This document shows positions 50,359 through 62,600 of a stretch of 64,000 nucleotides of DNA, piece after piece; the first letter of the stretch is position 1; the number at the start of each line of letters is the position of its first letter. The DNA comes from Inia geoffrensis (lineage: Eukaryota > Chordata > Mammalia > Artiodactyla > Iniidae), in the NCBI GenBank assembly GCA_036417435.1, contig CM070900.1:167328815-167392814 (forward strand). The letters are read 5' to 3'. Under the pieces are notes generated by a model that was not told the origin of the DNA, searched no databases, and was given only the letters and a program-made list of their open reading frames with translations. The position numbers and the translations under genes are program-made.

Positions 50359-51304
50359 ACAGAAAGTAGATACAGTAAAACAGAATGAAGTAAAGTATAA
50401 TAAAGTTATTGAATTAAAACATAATTATTTAGGGGAAAAAAGAAAAAAAAAAGAAAAAGGACAGATATAACCTTAGGACAAATGTTGAAAGCCACGCTAT
50501 ACAGACAAAATCCTACACTGAAGCTTACACATACACCCTCACGAAAAGAGGTAAAGGGGAAAAAATCATAAATCTTGCTTTCAAAGACCACCTCCTCCAC
50601 TTGGGATGATTCGTTGTATAAAGAGGGGAAGGAAAGAAAGAAAGAGGGAAGGTAAAGTATAATAGAATTATTAAAATTAATTATTAAGAAAAAAAAATTT
50701 TTTTCTTATAAAAAAAAAAAAAAAAAAAAACAATGGACGGATAGAACCCTAGGACAAATGGTGGAAGCAAAGCTATACAGATAAGATCTCAAAGAGAAGC
50801 GTACACATACACTTTCACAAAAAGAGGAAAAAAGGGAAAAAATCATAGATCTTGCATACGAAGCCTACCACCTCAATTTGGGATGAGTCACTGTCTATTC
50901 ATGTATTCCACAGAAGCAGGGTACATCAAGCTGATTGTGGAGCTTTAATCCGCGGCTTCTGAGGCTTTTAGGAGGTCTGAGATCTTTTGCCAGCCTTCAG
51001 TAGGTGTTCTGTAAGAGTTGTTCCACGTGTAGATGTATTTCTGGTGTATTATTTTATCCAGACTGGTTGTCAACAATAGACTGATCTTCAACGTTATTCT
51101 ACCTAGTCATATTGTAGTTTTGATTCAAGCTTTTCCAGATCCATTGATGGAGGCAAGGAAGCACAGAAGTCTCTGAAGTGAGCCTTTCGGGAGGTCTGAG
51201 GTCTTCTGCCAGCGTTCAGTAGGTGTTCTGTAGGAGTTGTTCCACGTGTAGATGTATTTCTGATGTATCTGTGGGGAGGAAGGTGATTTCCGCGTCTTAC
51301 TCTT

Positions 51305-51315
51305 CCGCCATCTTG
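51305..51315 (-). promoter_or_regulatory. YY1-like site at the L1 5' end
   Basis: The minus strand reads CAAGATGGCGG at position +10 to +20 of the element. This matches the core of the YY1 site that positions transcription start in other mammalian L1s at nearly the same distance. Function inferred. Confidence 0.75.
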
Positions 51316-51336
51316 AAGCTCCTCGCAACTCTTTTG

Positions 51337-52105
51337 GTTTATGGTCTCTTTCCTATGTTAGGTTCAGTGCGTTCCAAGGCAGGATTTCCTGGGATTTATT
51401 GCTATCATTATTCTAGCAATCAGAAAAGGATATAGGGGTAGCTCCTGAGGAGAAAACCTCTTGCCTTGTGGGGCAGCACCTTCTCTTCTTCTACAGCAAC
51501 TTCCCTCAGAACACAGTGCTAGCTCTTACTAGGAAGGGTAGGCAACCTCTGGAAGTCCAGAAAATCAACATATACGGTATATCCATACACATGCTCCTGC
51601 CCCATATTTCAGAATCTGGATTTTTCCCATAACACATCTGTGAGCACTGAGCATCTAAATGTCTGAGGAGATCTCCAACTTTAATAAATAGGTCTACAGC
51701 GTGCTGCTCAACTTCAGTCTGTTTTCCCACTTTTCTAGAGATAAGTTCCTTTTTAAAGACCTTCTGGCCTCTTAGCTATTAACTTCTTGCCCTTAGTCTC
51801 TTAATATTGCTCTGTTGACACCAATACTACCTAGCAGTAACCAACTAGTTCTCTTTACTTTATAGGCACTGTCCTCCCATCTGCTCTCTGCCCCCCATAT
51901 TTTTGAATGCCTGAATCATCACATCTGCTGCAGCATTCCCCACTGCTGGAAATTTTCCAAGATAACAGCCAGCAAAATATTTAACAGCTGAGTCACTATC
52001 TTGTATTAGGGCACTCAGCACCTTACCTAACAATTATACCTCAACTCTGATACATGGTTTAGAGCCAGTCCCAGATTCCCCATCTTACCACCTGTATTCT
52101 TGGAA
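51337..52105 (-). mobile_element. Probable ERV-L-like leader/gag remnant
   Basis: Lies on the minus strand between a primer binding site at 52,106-52,119 and the L1 insertion site. A 74-codon minus-strand open stretch at 51,506-51,730 is all that stays open; I cannot confirm gag homology. Its position right after LTR and primer binding site is the main support. Continuity with 43,560-44,468 across the L1 is inferred from the TSD. Confidence 0.4.
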
Positions 52106-52119
52106 CACTTCTGGTACCA
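52106..52119 (-). other. Retroviral primer binding site, tRNA-Leu-like
   Basis: The minus strand reads TGGTACCAGAAGTG, the complement of the 3' end of a tRNA-Leu (CACTTCTGGTA plus CCA). It begins two bases after the CA end of the LTR at 52,122, the standard spacing. ERV-L elements use tRNA-Leu. The next bases diverge. Confidence 0.65.
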
Positions 52120-52121
52120 CT

Positions 52122-52567
52122 TGTTTTAGTCTTGATGCTCTCTGAAGCAGACAGCTAGACTGAATAAGCCATGCATGTGATTTATTAAGGGCAATGCCTA
52201 ACAAGGAAAAGGGAAAGGAACAAGGAAAGGCTGGGAGAGCTACTAGTCTTTGATGCTGATCTGACCCCAGATAAAGGCAAGAGGGAAGGAAGAAAGTTTG
52301 AGTGAAAGTCTCTTAGAAGGCAAATCAGGTCTCAGAGCGTTCAGGAAGTCCATTCCTGAGCCAACATCACTCCTCAGTTGAGTCCTATGTCTCCCAAGAA
52401 CAGGGCTAACTTAATATTCCTGCCATGATGAGTCATGGGCTGAAATCTGTGGGAAGTGTGGCCTCAGTGTGAACAGTGATGAATCACAGAGTGTAGCAGC
52501 TGGAGCCATCAGTCAACCATACTCTCTGCAGACAGAGATTGAGAGGCATTTTTTCATGGCTGCCACA
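52122..52567 (-). mobile_element. ERV-L-like 5' LTR
   Basis: On the minus strand it starts TGTGGCAGCCATG and ends CTAAAACA (446 bp), with an AATAAA-containing stretch (ccttaataaatcacatgc) near 52,181. Length and TG...CA ends fit an LTR, and the adjoining primer binding site shows it is a 5' LTR rather than a solo LTR. Subfamily not named. Confidence 0.6.
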
Positions 52568-52799
52568 TGTATAAATAAATATATCTGGGTCTAGATACCA
52601 ACTGTAGCTTTGAAGAATTCAGAATATTTAAATTTAGTTATCAGACATTGAGCAATTTTGGTTTATTATGCACTACAATGCTTACAAAGATAAATACAAT
52701 GTTTACCTATGAAAATCAGTAAATTTATGTATTCACTGTGTTTAAGGATGTTTAATGATGTATTAGAGGTATGTTTAGGGTATAATATAGTAAATAATT
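52568..52799. other. Flank of the ERV-L-like LTR
   Basis: AT-rich, nothing recognised. Confidence 0.4.
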
Positions 52800-53240
52800 G
52801 ATTTTTTAGGCACAGGAACAATTAGGAATCTACTACAATAACCCAAAATAGATGTCAGAGCTGAGTTTTGAAAAACGTTTTAAAAGTAAATGTGTGGAAA
52901 CAAGTGACTAAGTTGATGTAGGAGAAACAAGAATGAGAAGTGTCTAGGATGAGTCCCAGTTTTTGGCTTCTTTGACAGATGATGAAGATGACACTCCTTC
53001 TGATGAAGACTATTGAGCAAGGAAAGGAGCTCTGTTGCTACTGCTAGTGAGTACAATATGGGATATAACAACTTCTTGATATTTCTGAGCCACTGATGTT
53101 GGATCCATTTTATTAGACTTCAGAAAAGAATACTTCAGGATGAGGTTACAGAGTTTGTGATTAAGTTGTCATATAGAATGAGAAGACCAAAACATCATTG
53201 AAGACCCAGTGAGAATAGCTTTTCAAACACCAAGGTAGAG
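52800..53240 (-). mobile_element. L2 LINE fragment
   Basis: Plus strand follows antisense L2: aatctactacaataacccaa, then atgagtcccagtttttggct, gatgatgaagatgacactcc and further downstream gaagacccagtgagaatag. Diverged, non-coding. Confidence 0.55.
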
Positions 53241-56004
53241 GCAACAATAAGAAAAAGAAAGTTCATAATAGAAATATTAGTGAGAAATGAATAAAGCAGA
53301 AGAATCTAATGAGCCCAATGTGTCCATAATTAAGAACTTATTGAGGCATTCTTCCAAGACACAGTGAGTGAAGTGGTGAAGATAAAATCCTGACCAAAAT
53401 ATATTATGAAGCAAATGGGAGCAAAAAAAAAACTTCCCTCCAAATTGCCCCTGGTTGTTAGTTAGAAGCCTAGCCCTATGACTGTAGAAAGCCTCAAATA
53501 TCTAGCATAAAATCAAATTCTATCAGCTGTATTGTTTCCAGTTATTACAGAGGTATTCAACTGGTATTTGAATAAACCCAAAGGCAACTACATTCACCCC
53601 ATTATTTGAAAACCGATGTCTGTCGAAATTCAAAATTATCAAGGAAATCCACCTTTATATATGACATAGAGGTATCGGATCACGTTTTTTCCTTCTCTGA
53701 CACTTTCCATCTGCCTGTCTTCTACATGAACCTCTTCCCCATGTCAATTAAACCTTTATCCCAGGGCACAAAATCTCATTTGAAGACAAGTTCATGACTA
53801 CATTATAATTATTATAGGTATCCAAAAGATTTATCACCTGGAAAATGGGGATGAAATCCAAACAAAACTCTTCTAAGGGTGGTCAACAGGCTTCAAACTT
53901 CCTTTACTTCATTTGGTGTGTGACTACTGCTATAATTCTTCCTATTTTAGTACAAATCTTACTGTTTCTTGAACTATCTGGACTGTATACAATTTACTGT
54001 ATACATCTGTTTCTTCTTACCCAAATAGAGAGGTATATACCGCCATATTTTATAGAGAGACATATGCATATAGATCCATGATGCCCAAGTCATTTAAAAA
54101 ATAAACACTAATTTATAAATTAACATTTGCACATTGTATTTTTTTACAAAGTTTTACAAAACCACCTTAAAAGAATGTTCTATTATTTCACATTTACATT
54201 ATCTTATACAAAACAGTATTTACAAATATAATTACTATTTCTTTTTAAATATTGTCCTTTATCATTTAAAATTTACAACAAAGGACTGGTAAACTAGAAG
54301 TCAACCAAATCTTGAGTATAAGAGATACATAACACAAACTGATTTATATTTAATATTTATGACAAATAATTTGGATAATGTAGCATGCTTCACAAATATT
54401 TTGGGTACACTTAGTGTTCAAATTTTCTTTTTTTTATCTGCATAAGTTCCACACTTACTAACTCATTTTAATTGACCCTGTGTGTGTATGTGTGTGTGTG
54501 TGTATGTGTTTACCTAGAAGAAAGCAATACTTATCATCAAGATAATATTTTCCAAAGGAAAATAAAAATCAGGTATGTATATTCAATCATATTTCCCGTT
54601 CAAAACTTTTTTAAAAAGAGATTTTACATATACGTAGAAGACATGTTAAATCTAAAATTTTAAATGTAAATCTTATTATGACTGGTATTGTAGCCAATCA
54701 TTCAAAATGAATAGTTAATTCATTGTAATTTATCATAAGGAAATGTAGGCATTTCCTAAGAAAAGACGTATTGTTATGTTTTCTTACTTAAGTTACTTAA
54801 TTTTACTCTCCATATTTTACTCATGACATTTATTCAATTATATTTATTCAATGTACTTTAAAGTACTTCACAGTTTTTATGGAAGTTGAAAGACTTGAAC
54901 AACAACAACAAAGGAAAGAAGGAAACCAATTAATAAAGCCCTAATAGCATTTGTTACATACTTATACTAACTTAGAATTGTTAAGTAGCATTTTTCATGA
55001 AAGACTTAAATATTTTAAGTATTTCCTCAGTTTTAACAAATTCAACATGTAATTTTATTTTACTTCTTTTATTTATTTATTCCATTAAAAACGTATTTAT
55101 TTTGAAATGTGCTAGTAGAATGCTGTTTTTTTCTAAGGGGGGAAAATAGACTAATGCTCCTCAGGTTCCACATTAACAAAATTTACTGCGTAAAAAAACT
55201 GCCTGAGTAAAAACTAATATGTCAGAAGTGTGTCCTTAAACTTTTATGCAAGCAAGGTACTGGTTTCAGTTTACCGTCCTAACATGATATCTAAGGAATG
55301 AAAGTTTTCTTTTACAGGTACAGAAATATATTATTTTTCTGACCTTGTTTACTATGTCACTTAGCTCCAGAAGTTATAAATCTAATAGTTTATCTATTTT
55401 TTTAACTGAAATGTAATCATGGAAAATATTCAGTTTAACATAGTGTGAAATCACTACTTATGATAAGTAAGCTATTATTCCAGTGCTCACTGTGAGAGGC
55501 AGGCGGACCTGTAAGCATGCTTACTTTACATATTTATTTTAGTAATTTAACAATTTACTTGTCTCAGAAAATAACCTTTCACAAAATTCATTTTTGATAT
55601 GTTCGTCCTCTGCTCTATTAATCGACATATGTCTGAGCATGGAAGGTTGTATAACAAACGGTGGCTTGTCACATGATATGACATATGTGTGGATGTAGGC
55701 TATATAACTTACACATTAATAAACTTTCCATTGACATTAACAGATTAGCTCCCTGTTTATAGAGCCACTGTGAAATATTTTCATGTCCTGTGAAGGACAG
55801 AAAACAGGCATAAAGGAAATGCGGGCACAGACCCACAAAATGTTCATTAAGTAAAGTTAGTCACCTACAGCTAGGAATGATCTTAAAAGCCAGTCATTAT
55901 AATTTTCTGAAATACTCATTAAGTGTGATACTTTTATCTTCCAACCAACCAAATAAACTCCTTTGTCAAATATATCAATATAATAAGACTTTATATATGT
56001 ATAA
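53241..56004. other. AT-rich, no gene recognised
   Basis: Short chance frames only. A (TG)n tract lies at 54,480-54,508. No repeat family assigned. Confidence 0.4.

Positions 56005-56060
<56 letters not shown>
56005..56060. repeat. (TA)n microsatellite
   Basis: About 28 TA units. It generates the tyrosine-isoleucine run in the 149-codon frame that crosses it. Confidence 0.98.
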
Positions 56061-56062
<2 letters not shown>

Positions 56063-57239
56063 TTTTGTTTTGTTTTTAAAAAATTGATTTGTTTTTATTC
56101 ATTGGTTAAAACAAAAAAAAGGCACCTGTGGAGAAGATTTTTTTTTTTTAGTACCACATTTTATTACTTAAAAGTCATTATTTTTTTCTGTCTAAAAATG
56201 GAAACATCAATTCATTTTGGAGAAGTATCCCTTTGCACTAGAAATAACTATGTGAATACCCCCTGTTGCAAGGCAAGAATGTTTTCCCATTTTCACAAGG
56301 AACTGTATATCAGGCCATTCTCATGACACAGTGTAAACTCTGTTTAAGTGTATGTTGTCATGGTGCTCCTCACCAAAGAACTTGACTATTTTAGGACTGT
56401 AGTAGTGCAAATTTGCCTACAAGGTCAAGGGTTTCTCAATTCTGTCTCTTGGTAATTAAACTTTATTGAAAAAGAAACCCTTTGGATGAATTAGGTTACC
56501 CTGACCAAGATGATTTAAAGGAAAGGGCCACTGCAGTCCCTGAGAAATAATTCACCATAGAAGTGAGACTGAATTAGGTCCTCTGGGCAACTCACCATGG
56601 TTAGCTGGACACTGAAGAGTGATTATTTGGTCAAAGAATGGCCTGGCATAACTCACAGAGTTGTTGACCACATGCTAGGAGAATAAAACAAGTCTCTGTG
56701 GTATGTGCACTTTTCTGTGAATTGGAAGTATTGATAAGATTGGGGACCAAGCACTTTTTTGATATGAGACAGCCTTCACCGTGTGTGACTTGGGAAAGAG
56801 TGACCTCCTTTATGTTTGAGAGCCACAATGGCTTGAGTAAATGAGCAGATGATTGTACTATGTCTCAAGCCCCACAAGCCAGAGGTTGATGAGAACAAGT
56901 TTCAGCAGTAGTGGTTAATGGAGGCATTTCTTCAACTCATACCAGAGGCAGACTCCAGGCTGCTGCTTTGAAAAAGTCAGTGAGCTAGTCTTGAAGGCTG
57001 CAGTAATCATCAGGCAGGTCAAAAAAATTATAAAGAGTTGTTTCTGTATGATATGAGGAGCCTTTCTCATTTTCTATTTCCCACATACAGCTGTGAACCT
57101 GTGTAAGAGTTTCTAAAGGTGATTAAGAGAATTTTAGGAAAAGACTGGATTTCCAAATAAGCAATACAGTCTCAGTATTAAAAAAAAAAAAAAAAAAAGG
57201 TAAAATTACTTTTTAGTCCAAATTTGTGAGACCGAAATC
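56061..57239. other. Unassigned, moderately complex sequence
   Basis: 56,340-57,000 is less AT-rich than its surroundings and may be an old LTR or unique DNA; I could not decide. An A-run of about 19 lies at 57,180-57,198. Confidence 0.35.
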
Positions 57240-57390
57240 ATAAACATTAATTTATTCCAAATATATTGAGCATATAGTCTGTGGCAGGCATTGCGATAGA
57301 TATTAGATTAGATACAGAAATATCAAGAAATTTCTTATTTGTAGGGAGAAAGAGATGAAAAAGATTAGAAGTAACTATTAGTTTATGTGA
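57240..57390 (-). mobile_element. L2 LINE 3' end
   Basis: Plus strand: taatttattccaaatatatt, gagcatatagtctgtggcag, gcattgcgatagatattaga. This is the antisense L2 3' end (a tattgagcacctactatgtgccaggc-like order). Confidence 0.6.
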
Positions 57391-57489
57391 ATTTACTTTT
57401 CAGTCTTTCAATAGCATTTGCTTTTTAAGAACTATTATTAACATATACAATCTGGTGTTCCAAATAAAGTAGACAACAACATTTAATTA

Positions 57490-57800
57490 TTTCCACCATA
57501 GGTTGCCACTGTAACACAATTATTTTTAGAAGGAATTTAACAATACAAAAGTAATTGTGGAATCAGTATCTAGGGATTACTCCCAAGGTAATAAGTATAT
57601 GGACAAATAATTTATATCTTTTTCAAAAAGAATAATTTGAAATATAAATATCTAATAAAATTTACTGGATAAATTTTTGGCAAAATGAGGTAGAATATTG
57701 GGTAAACATTAAAATTTATTTTATATGGGAATATTTGATTATATATTAAAATTATTAAAAACATACCATTAAAGAATAAAGATGATACTATCACACTAAA
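57490..57800 (+). mobile_element. Possible old L1M fragment
   Basis: tctagggattactcccaagg with A-rich context resembles the L1M ORF2 3' end (a cctaggaat-taccc-aag-like segment). Confidence 0.4.
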
Positions 57801-58379
57801 AAAATCCACACACACATAAGAGAGATCATTAGAGTAGTGATTTTTATCTCCTTTCTTTTGATCATTTGTTTATTTAAATATTTATGTAAGTAAAACCTTA
57901 ACTGTGCTTTAAATACATTTTTACCATCTGTCAAAGATGAAATAGTCAAAAGGAATGGCAAAGCTTAGGTAATGGGTCTTATCAATTCTATCGTCTTTAC
58001 TAGAAACATCTCCTGTCATGAACTTGTTGGTCCTGAAGTCAGGAGAAGTCTATTCAGGTGTACTTGAAAGACAAGGCATAATTTTCACTGAAGTTACAAG
58101 AATTTTACAGTAGACGTCTAAAGTCATAACACTCAAGCAAAACACAGGTAGTCTATATAGTCATCAAAGTAGTTACATTTTAAGAATTCTTATCACTCAA
58201 GTAATATTATACAGTTATTATGCAGATAACCCTAAATTTAATTTAGTAGACCTTAAAATATAAAAGTCTTAAAAACAAACCATATGTTAAACTTAAATAA
58301 TTTAAAATATTTAAATTAATTAAATACTGAAAATAATTTACTCAAATCTAAAGTTAAATATAAATAAAAATAATCGGAT
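57801..58379. other. No recognisable feature
   Basis: AT-rich, unassigned. Confidence 0.4.
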
Positions 58380-59260
58380 TTGACAACAAAGGACATAAAC
58401 TCTAAATATATTAAAGTTATGCAAACTGAAAAAAATATAACCCTCAGGGCAATATCAAACAGAACACATATAAAACCCCAGGGTAGAGGAATATGCTAAT
58501 AATGAGGACATTAATTCTGTGAGTTATAAAATAAAAGACAAGTACATTTTATAAAAATTAAGATTTTATATGGAAAAAAGTACAATAACCAGTGATTAGA
58601 TAAAGTGCAGTTGAGGAAATAAAAGAGAAATAAAGAGTACTATATGGAAGATTCCTACAAACTTAACTTAAAAATATGCAAGTAAGAACAAAAAGAGAAA
58701 CTGTTGAATTCTCAAGCATATCAAAATTCCAAAAACCATAATGGCAAAATTCATTAGAAATCACAGAGAGAGAAGCAAAGAAAAAATGAAATATCAAACA
58801 CCGTGCAGACTGATTTGAGCAGTATAGCATTCAGTGAATAACAGTCTTTTGTATTACTGGTAGAAATATGAATTGCTGCAACCATTGTGGGAAAAAAGAT
58901 TGTCTAGAGATCCTATCAAAAATAAATAAATAGCTCATATTTATTTATAGCTCATGCCCAAAAAGTACTCCAGGGACTTTTTCCTATAGAAATGAAAGAA
59001 CCAAAATATAAAACTTTATATAAAAGGTCGTTTGCTTCATTGATATCTGAAGTGGCCAAACTCACCCTTGAAGCACACAGTGCCAAACCTAAAAAACAAA
59101 GATAGTAGATGGGTAAAGGAACTGAAAATCAATCTAACATCTTATCATGGACATTATACAGCATTAAATGAAGTAATTTAAAAAATCATGAGATACTTTT
59201 GATTGGGAAAAACAAAATGTAGGTGAATTTATAAAACAATCACACTTTAACACACACACA
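58380..59260 (+). mobile_element. Probable old L1M fragment
   Basis: ttactggtagaaatatgaat, gaaatgaaagaaccaaaata and aaactcacccttgaagcac-like neighbours, then cattatacagcattaaatga, follow L1M ORF2 3' end order on the plus strand. Diverged. Confidence 0.45.
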
Positions 59261-59854
59261 CAGACTGCCCTAACATACATTTTATGTGAACTTGAGTTTC
59301 CTGCAGTTTCAAAGAGGGGAAATGAGGAGAGATATATCACTGAGAATAGCCTATTAATATTTTCCCAAAAAAAAACCTTTCCCTAATGATAGAAATTATC
59401 TATCTGCATAGTCCAATATAGTTGCTACTAGGTACATGCAATTTTTACAGCACTTGAAATGTGGCTAGTGCAACTGAAGCACTAATTTTTAATCTAATTT
59501 TAATTAAATTTTAAATGGTCACATGGTAATTCCTAGATTACATTATAGGAAAAAAAATAAAACCATGATAGTTTCAAATAACAGCATGTCTTTCTCACTT
59601 ATAGTACTTGTCTATTTTAAGTTCTTGTCTTTCTTAGATAAGTAAACCTCTGTTCCACATGTTTCTCACTCAAATATGCAAGCCAAAGGGGCATCCCTTA
59701 TCTAGGTCAAGGTACTTTATGGGAAGGAAATAGCAGCATGTTATATTCTGAACTGTCTGTTAAAACTTTACCAAATTGTGACACATGTTATTTGCTCTCA
59801 TATTCCATTTACCAAAGCAAGAGGAGAGAGAAGACCCTTATTGCCATGTGCCTA
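59261..59854. other. No gene recognised
   Basis: 59,400-59,530 (tgcatagtccaatatagttg, ctagtgcaactgaagcacta) resembles a widespread mammalian DNA-transposon/MER-type fragment but I do not name it. Confidence 0.35.
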
Positions 59855-60066
59855 GAGATGGGCTTGTCAACCTCACACTACTGACATTTGCTCCACATAA
59901 TTCTTTTGCAAGGGCTGTTCTCCACATTATAGAATATTTAGCAGCATGTCTGTTCTCTACCTGCTAGATCCCCATACCAACCCCTCGATCATGAAAATCA
60001 AAAATGTCTACAGACTTTTCCAAATAATCCCTGGTAAAAAATGTTGCTCCTGGTTGAGAATAATTG
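59855..60066 (-). mobile_element. MER5A hAT-Charlie element
   Basis: Antisense MER5A on the plus strand: cttgtcaacctcacactact, gaatatttagcagcatgtct, ctgctagatccccataccaa, and terminal ctcctggttgagaataatt. A second copy of the family seen at 27,985. Confidence 0.85.
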
Positions 60067-60549
60067 GCCTAGAAATATTTGGTGAAAATACAAATAGATA
60101 CCATGGAGGGGGATAAAGATGGCAATAAAATAATAAAATATATAACCCCATTGTATGTATATGTGATATAAATATGCACAAAGTTATTTATTTTAATATA
60201 AGTTGGATCTATAGCTAATGATCTCTGAGCATATCCATGATATTGTTATATGTAAGCAGAGAAAGAAAAAGAAAAATCTCACTTCAAAAATCAATGATAG
60301 TTAATAAATTATAATCCACATTAAATGCATATCTGTTTTTGTAAAGAAAGATCCTGAAACAAGAGAAATATGAAAGGTGCTAAACAAATAGGAAAACCTT
60401 GTACTTTACCAATACCTGTAGAATAAAATAACCTTATGGGAAATAAGAGATGAGATCTTGAAACTACCTAAGATGGAGCTGAGTTCCCACATAAAACAGG
60501 AATCATTGAAGAACATAGATATTAAAAATATAAGACAGAAAATAAGTAC
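60067..60549. other. No recognisable feature
   Basis: AT-rich, unassigned. Confidence 0.4.
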
Positions 60550-60680
60550 ATGTAATGATTAATTTTATGTGTCAGCTTGACCGGATCATGGGTTGCCCAG
60601 ATGTTAAACATTATTTCTGGGTGTGTCTATGAGGGTGTTCCTGCAACATGTTAACATTAGAATTGGTGGCATAAGAAAGT
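60550..60680 (+). mobile_element. LTR-like 5' fragment, family unnamed
   Basis: ttaattttatgtgtcagctt, gaccggatcatgggttgccc, and ttctgggtgtgtctatgagg match the start of a common mammalian repeat I remember as LTR-like. Only the first 130 bp or so are present. Confidence 0.5.
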
Positions 60681-61458
60681 TAAATCCACTGCTATAACTT
60701 ATTATTAATGTATAAAAAGACAATAATATGTATCATTGTTTTAGATGTAATTAAAATTGCATTCAGAGTGAAATTCATGCTCCAACTATTTCTGTATAAA
60801 TGGATAAAATAATTTAAAACAATAATAAATGAATGATATTAATAACTATAGATGAATCACTCAACAGAAACTAAGAAATATAGGAAAACAACAAATATAG
60901 TAAAACAAATAAAATATATTTTTTATTTTTATAGTAAATATAGTGAAAATTGAAAGTTTACTTTTGACAAAATAACAAATATAAGCATGAGAATAAACTC
61001 AGGATGTACAACAGTAAGAAGATATAAAAAGGAAAGAAAAAAATTAGAGGATGTTCTATACAAATCTAACTAATTAATTTGAAGTTAATTTTAATTGGAA
61101 ATTATAAGAATATGTATAATTATATATATTTACATACTAAATATTATCACATATTAATAATATATGTTTTGAATTAAAATATATGTATTGAATATATATA
61201 ATCCCAGTGAATTTATAAAAATAATTTAATAGGAAATAGTTACAAGTGACAAAGTGAGTATTTAACAGATAATTTGTTTCAAACCTTAATTTTTAAGTTT
61301 TCTATTCTACTTGAGTATTAATTCGGTATTATCTCCATTTTAGCTCTATATAATGTGAATTCTCTTGTTCAGGTCAATTCATCTCTCTCAAGCATGCATC
61401 TGCTTTGTGGCCCCTAGTTCTTATCTTGGGCCATGAGCCCCAGGTTGCCTCCAGTTCC

Positions 61459-61523
61459 TATGATGTTCTAATAGGAACACTTGATGTTCTAATAGGAACA
61501 CTATGATGTTCTAATAACACACT
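61459..61523. repeat. Three-copy minisatellite, about 21-22 bp unit
   Basis: tgatgttctaataggaacac at 61,461-61,480 and 61,482-61,501, then a shortened copy at 61,504-61,520. Confidence 0.95.
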
Positions 61524-61589
61524 TAGCATCTAGATCTTTGTTTCTATTATCATTCACCAACAAAAGTAAAAGTGCTCCTTGCAGAAACA

Positions 61590-62600
61590 GCTGGTTCTAG
61601 GGCTGGGGCAGGAAATATACAAGATGACCCTGAAGCATCCTGCAGTACCATAAAGTAAGAAAGTCCTCAAGAGCAAACAAACAACACACCCACAATGTTG
61701 GGAGATATGTTGGAGGGACAATGAGAGTCAACTGAAAGAGCTTCCAATGGCCAAAACTAGAACAACTTAAGCAATGAAATAAATACAGGAACATTGGTTA
61801 ACCCAAAGTATATATTTTCAAATGTACGAACTTGCACTCACATAAAAATTAGTGAATAAATTAATTTATTAAAGAGAGAGAATAGATAAATCTTCCATGT
61901 GGAATAATTCCAAATAATTTATGCAGATACTCTGCCCTTAAGGAGGGGGAGCATAACTCCTCACTCCTTAGATGTGGGCTGCACACAATGACTTTCTTCC
62001 AAAGAATACGGTATTGAAAGAGTAACTTTACGGCGGAGAAACTTGACAAACACCACCTCAGCCAGGTGAATAAGGTTAACATCAACAGTGAAAAATCATG
62101 TTGATAGTATGTAACTTTGATGTGATATAATGACAAGGACACTTTACCTCTGTGAACCTCCCCAAAATGAATAACACCAGTGTAATCATGATCACAATAC
62201 CAGACCAATCTCAACTGAGGGACACTCTGCAAAATACCTGACCAGTATGTTTCAAAACTGTGAAAGTCAACAAAAACAAGAAAAATCTGAGAAATTGTCA
62301 CAGAGCAGAGGAGTCTAAGGAGGCGTGACAGCTAAATGTAACGTCATTACCTTGAATGGAATCCTGGAACAGAAAAAGACATTAGGTTGAAAAATAAGGA
62401 AACCTGAATAAAATGTGGTGGTTAGTCAATAATAATAATGTATCAACATATTTCTCTTAATTGCAACAAATGTACTGTGTAAGATGTTAATAATAGGGAA
62501 TTACATGATGTGTAGGGTATATTGGAACACTATGTACTCTCTACAATTTTTCTGTAAATTTAAAACATTTCTGAAAAATCAAGTTTATTTAAAAATTATT
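61590..62600 (+). mobile_element. Old L1M 3' UTR
   Basis: A long order of blocks matches an L1M-type 3' end as I recall it: agagtaactttacggcggag, ctcagccaggtgaataaggt, tggaatcctggaacagaaaa, aataataatgtatcaacata, and terminal tctgtaaatttaaaacattt. The 146-codon minus-strand frame at 61,861-62,301 is antisense to this noncoding repeat and is spurious. Confidence 0.6.

Larger units (their letters stand above)
44481..51324 (-). mobile_element. Full-length L1 retrotransposon
   Basis: A 6,844-bp LINE-1 on the minus strand, complete from a 5' end (GAGGAGCTTCAAGATGGCGG) at 51,324 to an A-rich tail at 44,481-44,513. A 12-bp TSD, gcaactcttttg, flanks it at 44,469-44,480 and 51,325-51,336. In order on the minus strand: 5' UTR (51,324-49,660), ORF1 (intact), a 58-bp spacer, ORF2 (three stops), 3' UTR, tail. 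The intact ORF1, absence of frameshifts in ORF2 and perfect TSD point to a relatively recent insertion. Of the cetartiodactyl/cetacean L1 type. Confidence 0.97.
49660..51324 (-). promoter_or_regulatory. L1 5' UTR / internal promoter with tandem duplications
   Basis: About 1,665 bp. It contains two tandem duplications: a unit of about 275 bp (roughly 50,366-50,640 and 50,641-50,915) and a pair of about 95 bp at 50,957-51,049 and 51,174-51,269, offset about 219 bp. The first includes a polypurine (GGAA)n tract on the plus strand at 50,216-50,358, with a shorter counterpart at 50,622-50,651. By family, L1 5' UTRs act as RNA polymerase II promoters; activity here is inferred. Confidence 0.85.

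Noticed and set aside
44481..51324. Two tandem L1s instead of one
   Set aside because: The order of parts is single and continuous, with one TSD pair and one tail; the duplications are confined to the 5' UTR.
55877..56326. 149-codon plus-strand reading frame
   Set aside because: Kept open by a (TA)n microsatellite that encodes alternating Tyr-Ile; no family resemblance.
61861..62301. 146-codon minus-strand reading frame
   Set aside because: It is antisense to what I read as an L1M 3' UTR. No domain, no recognisable protein; chance frame.
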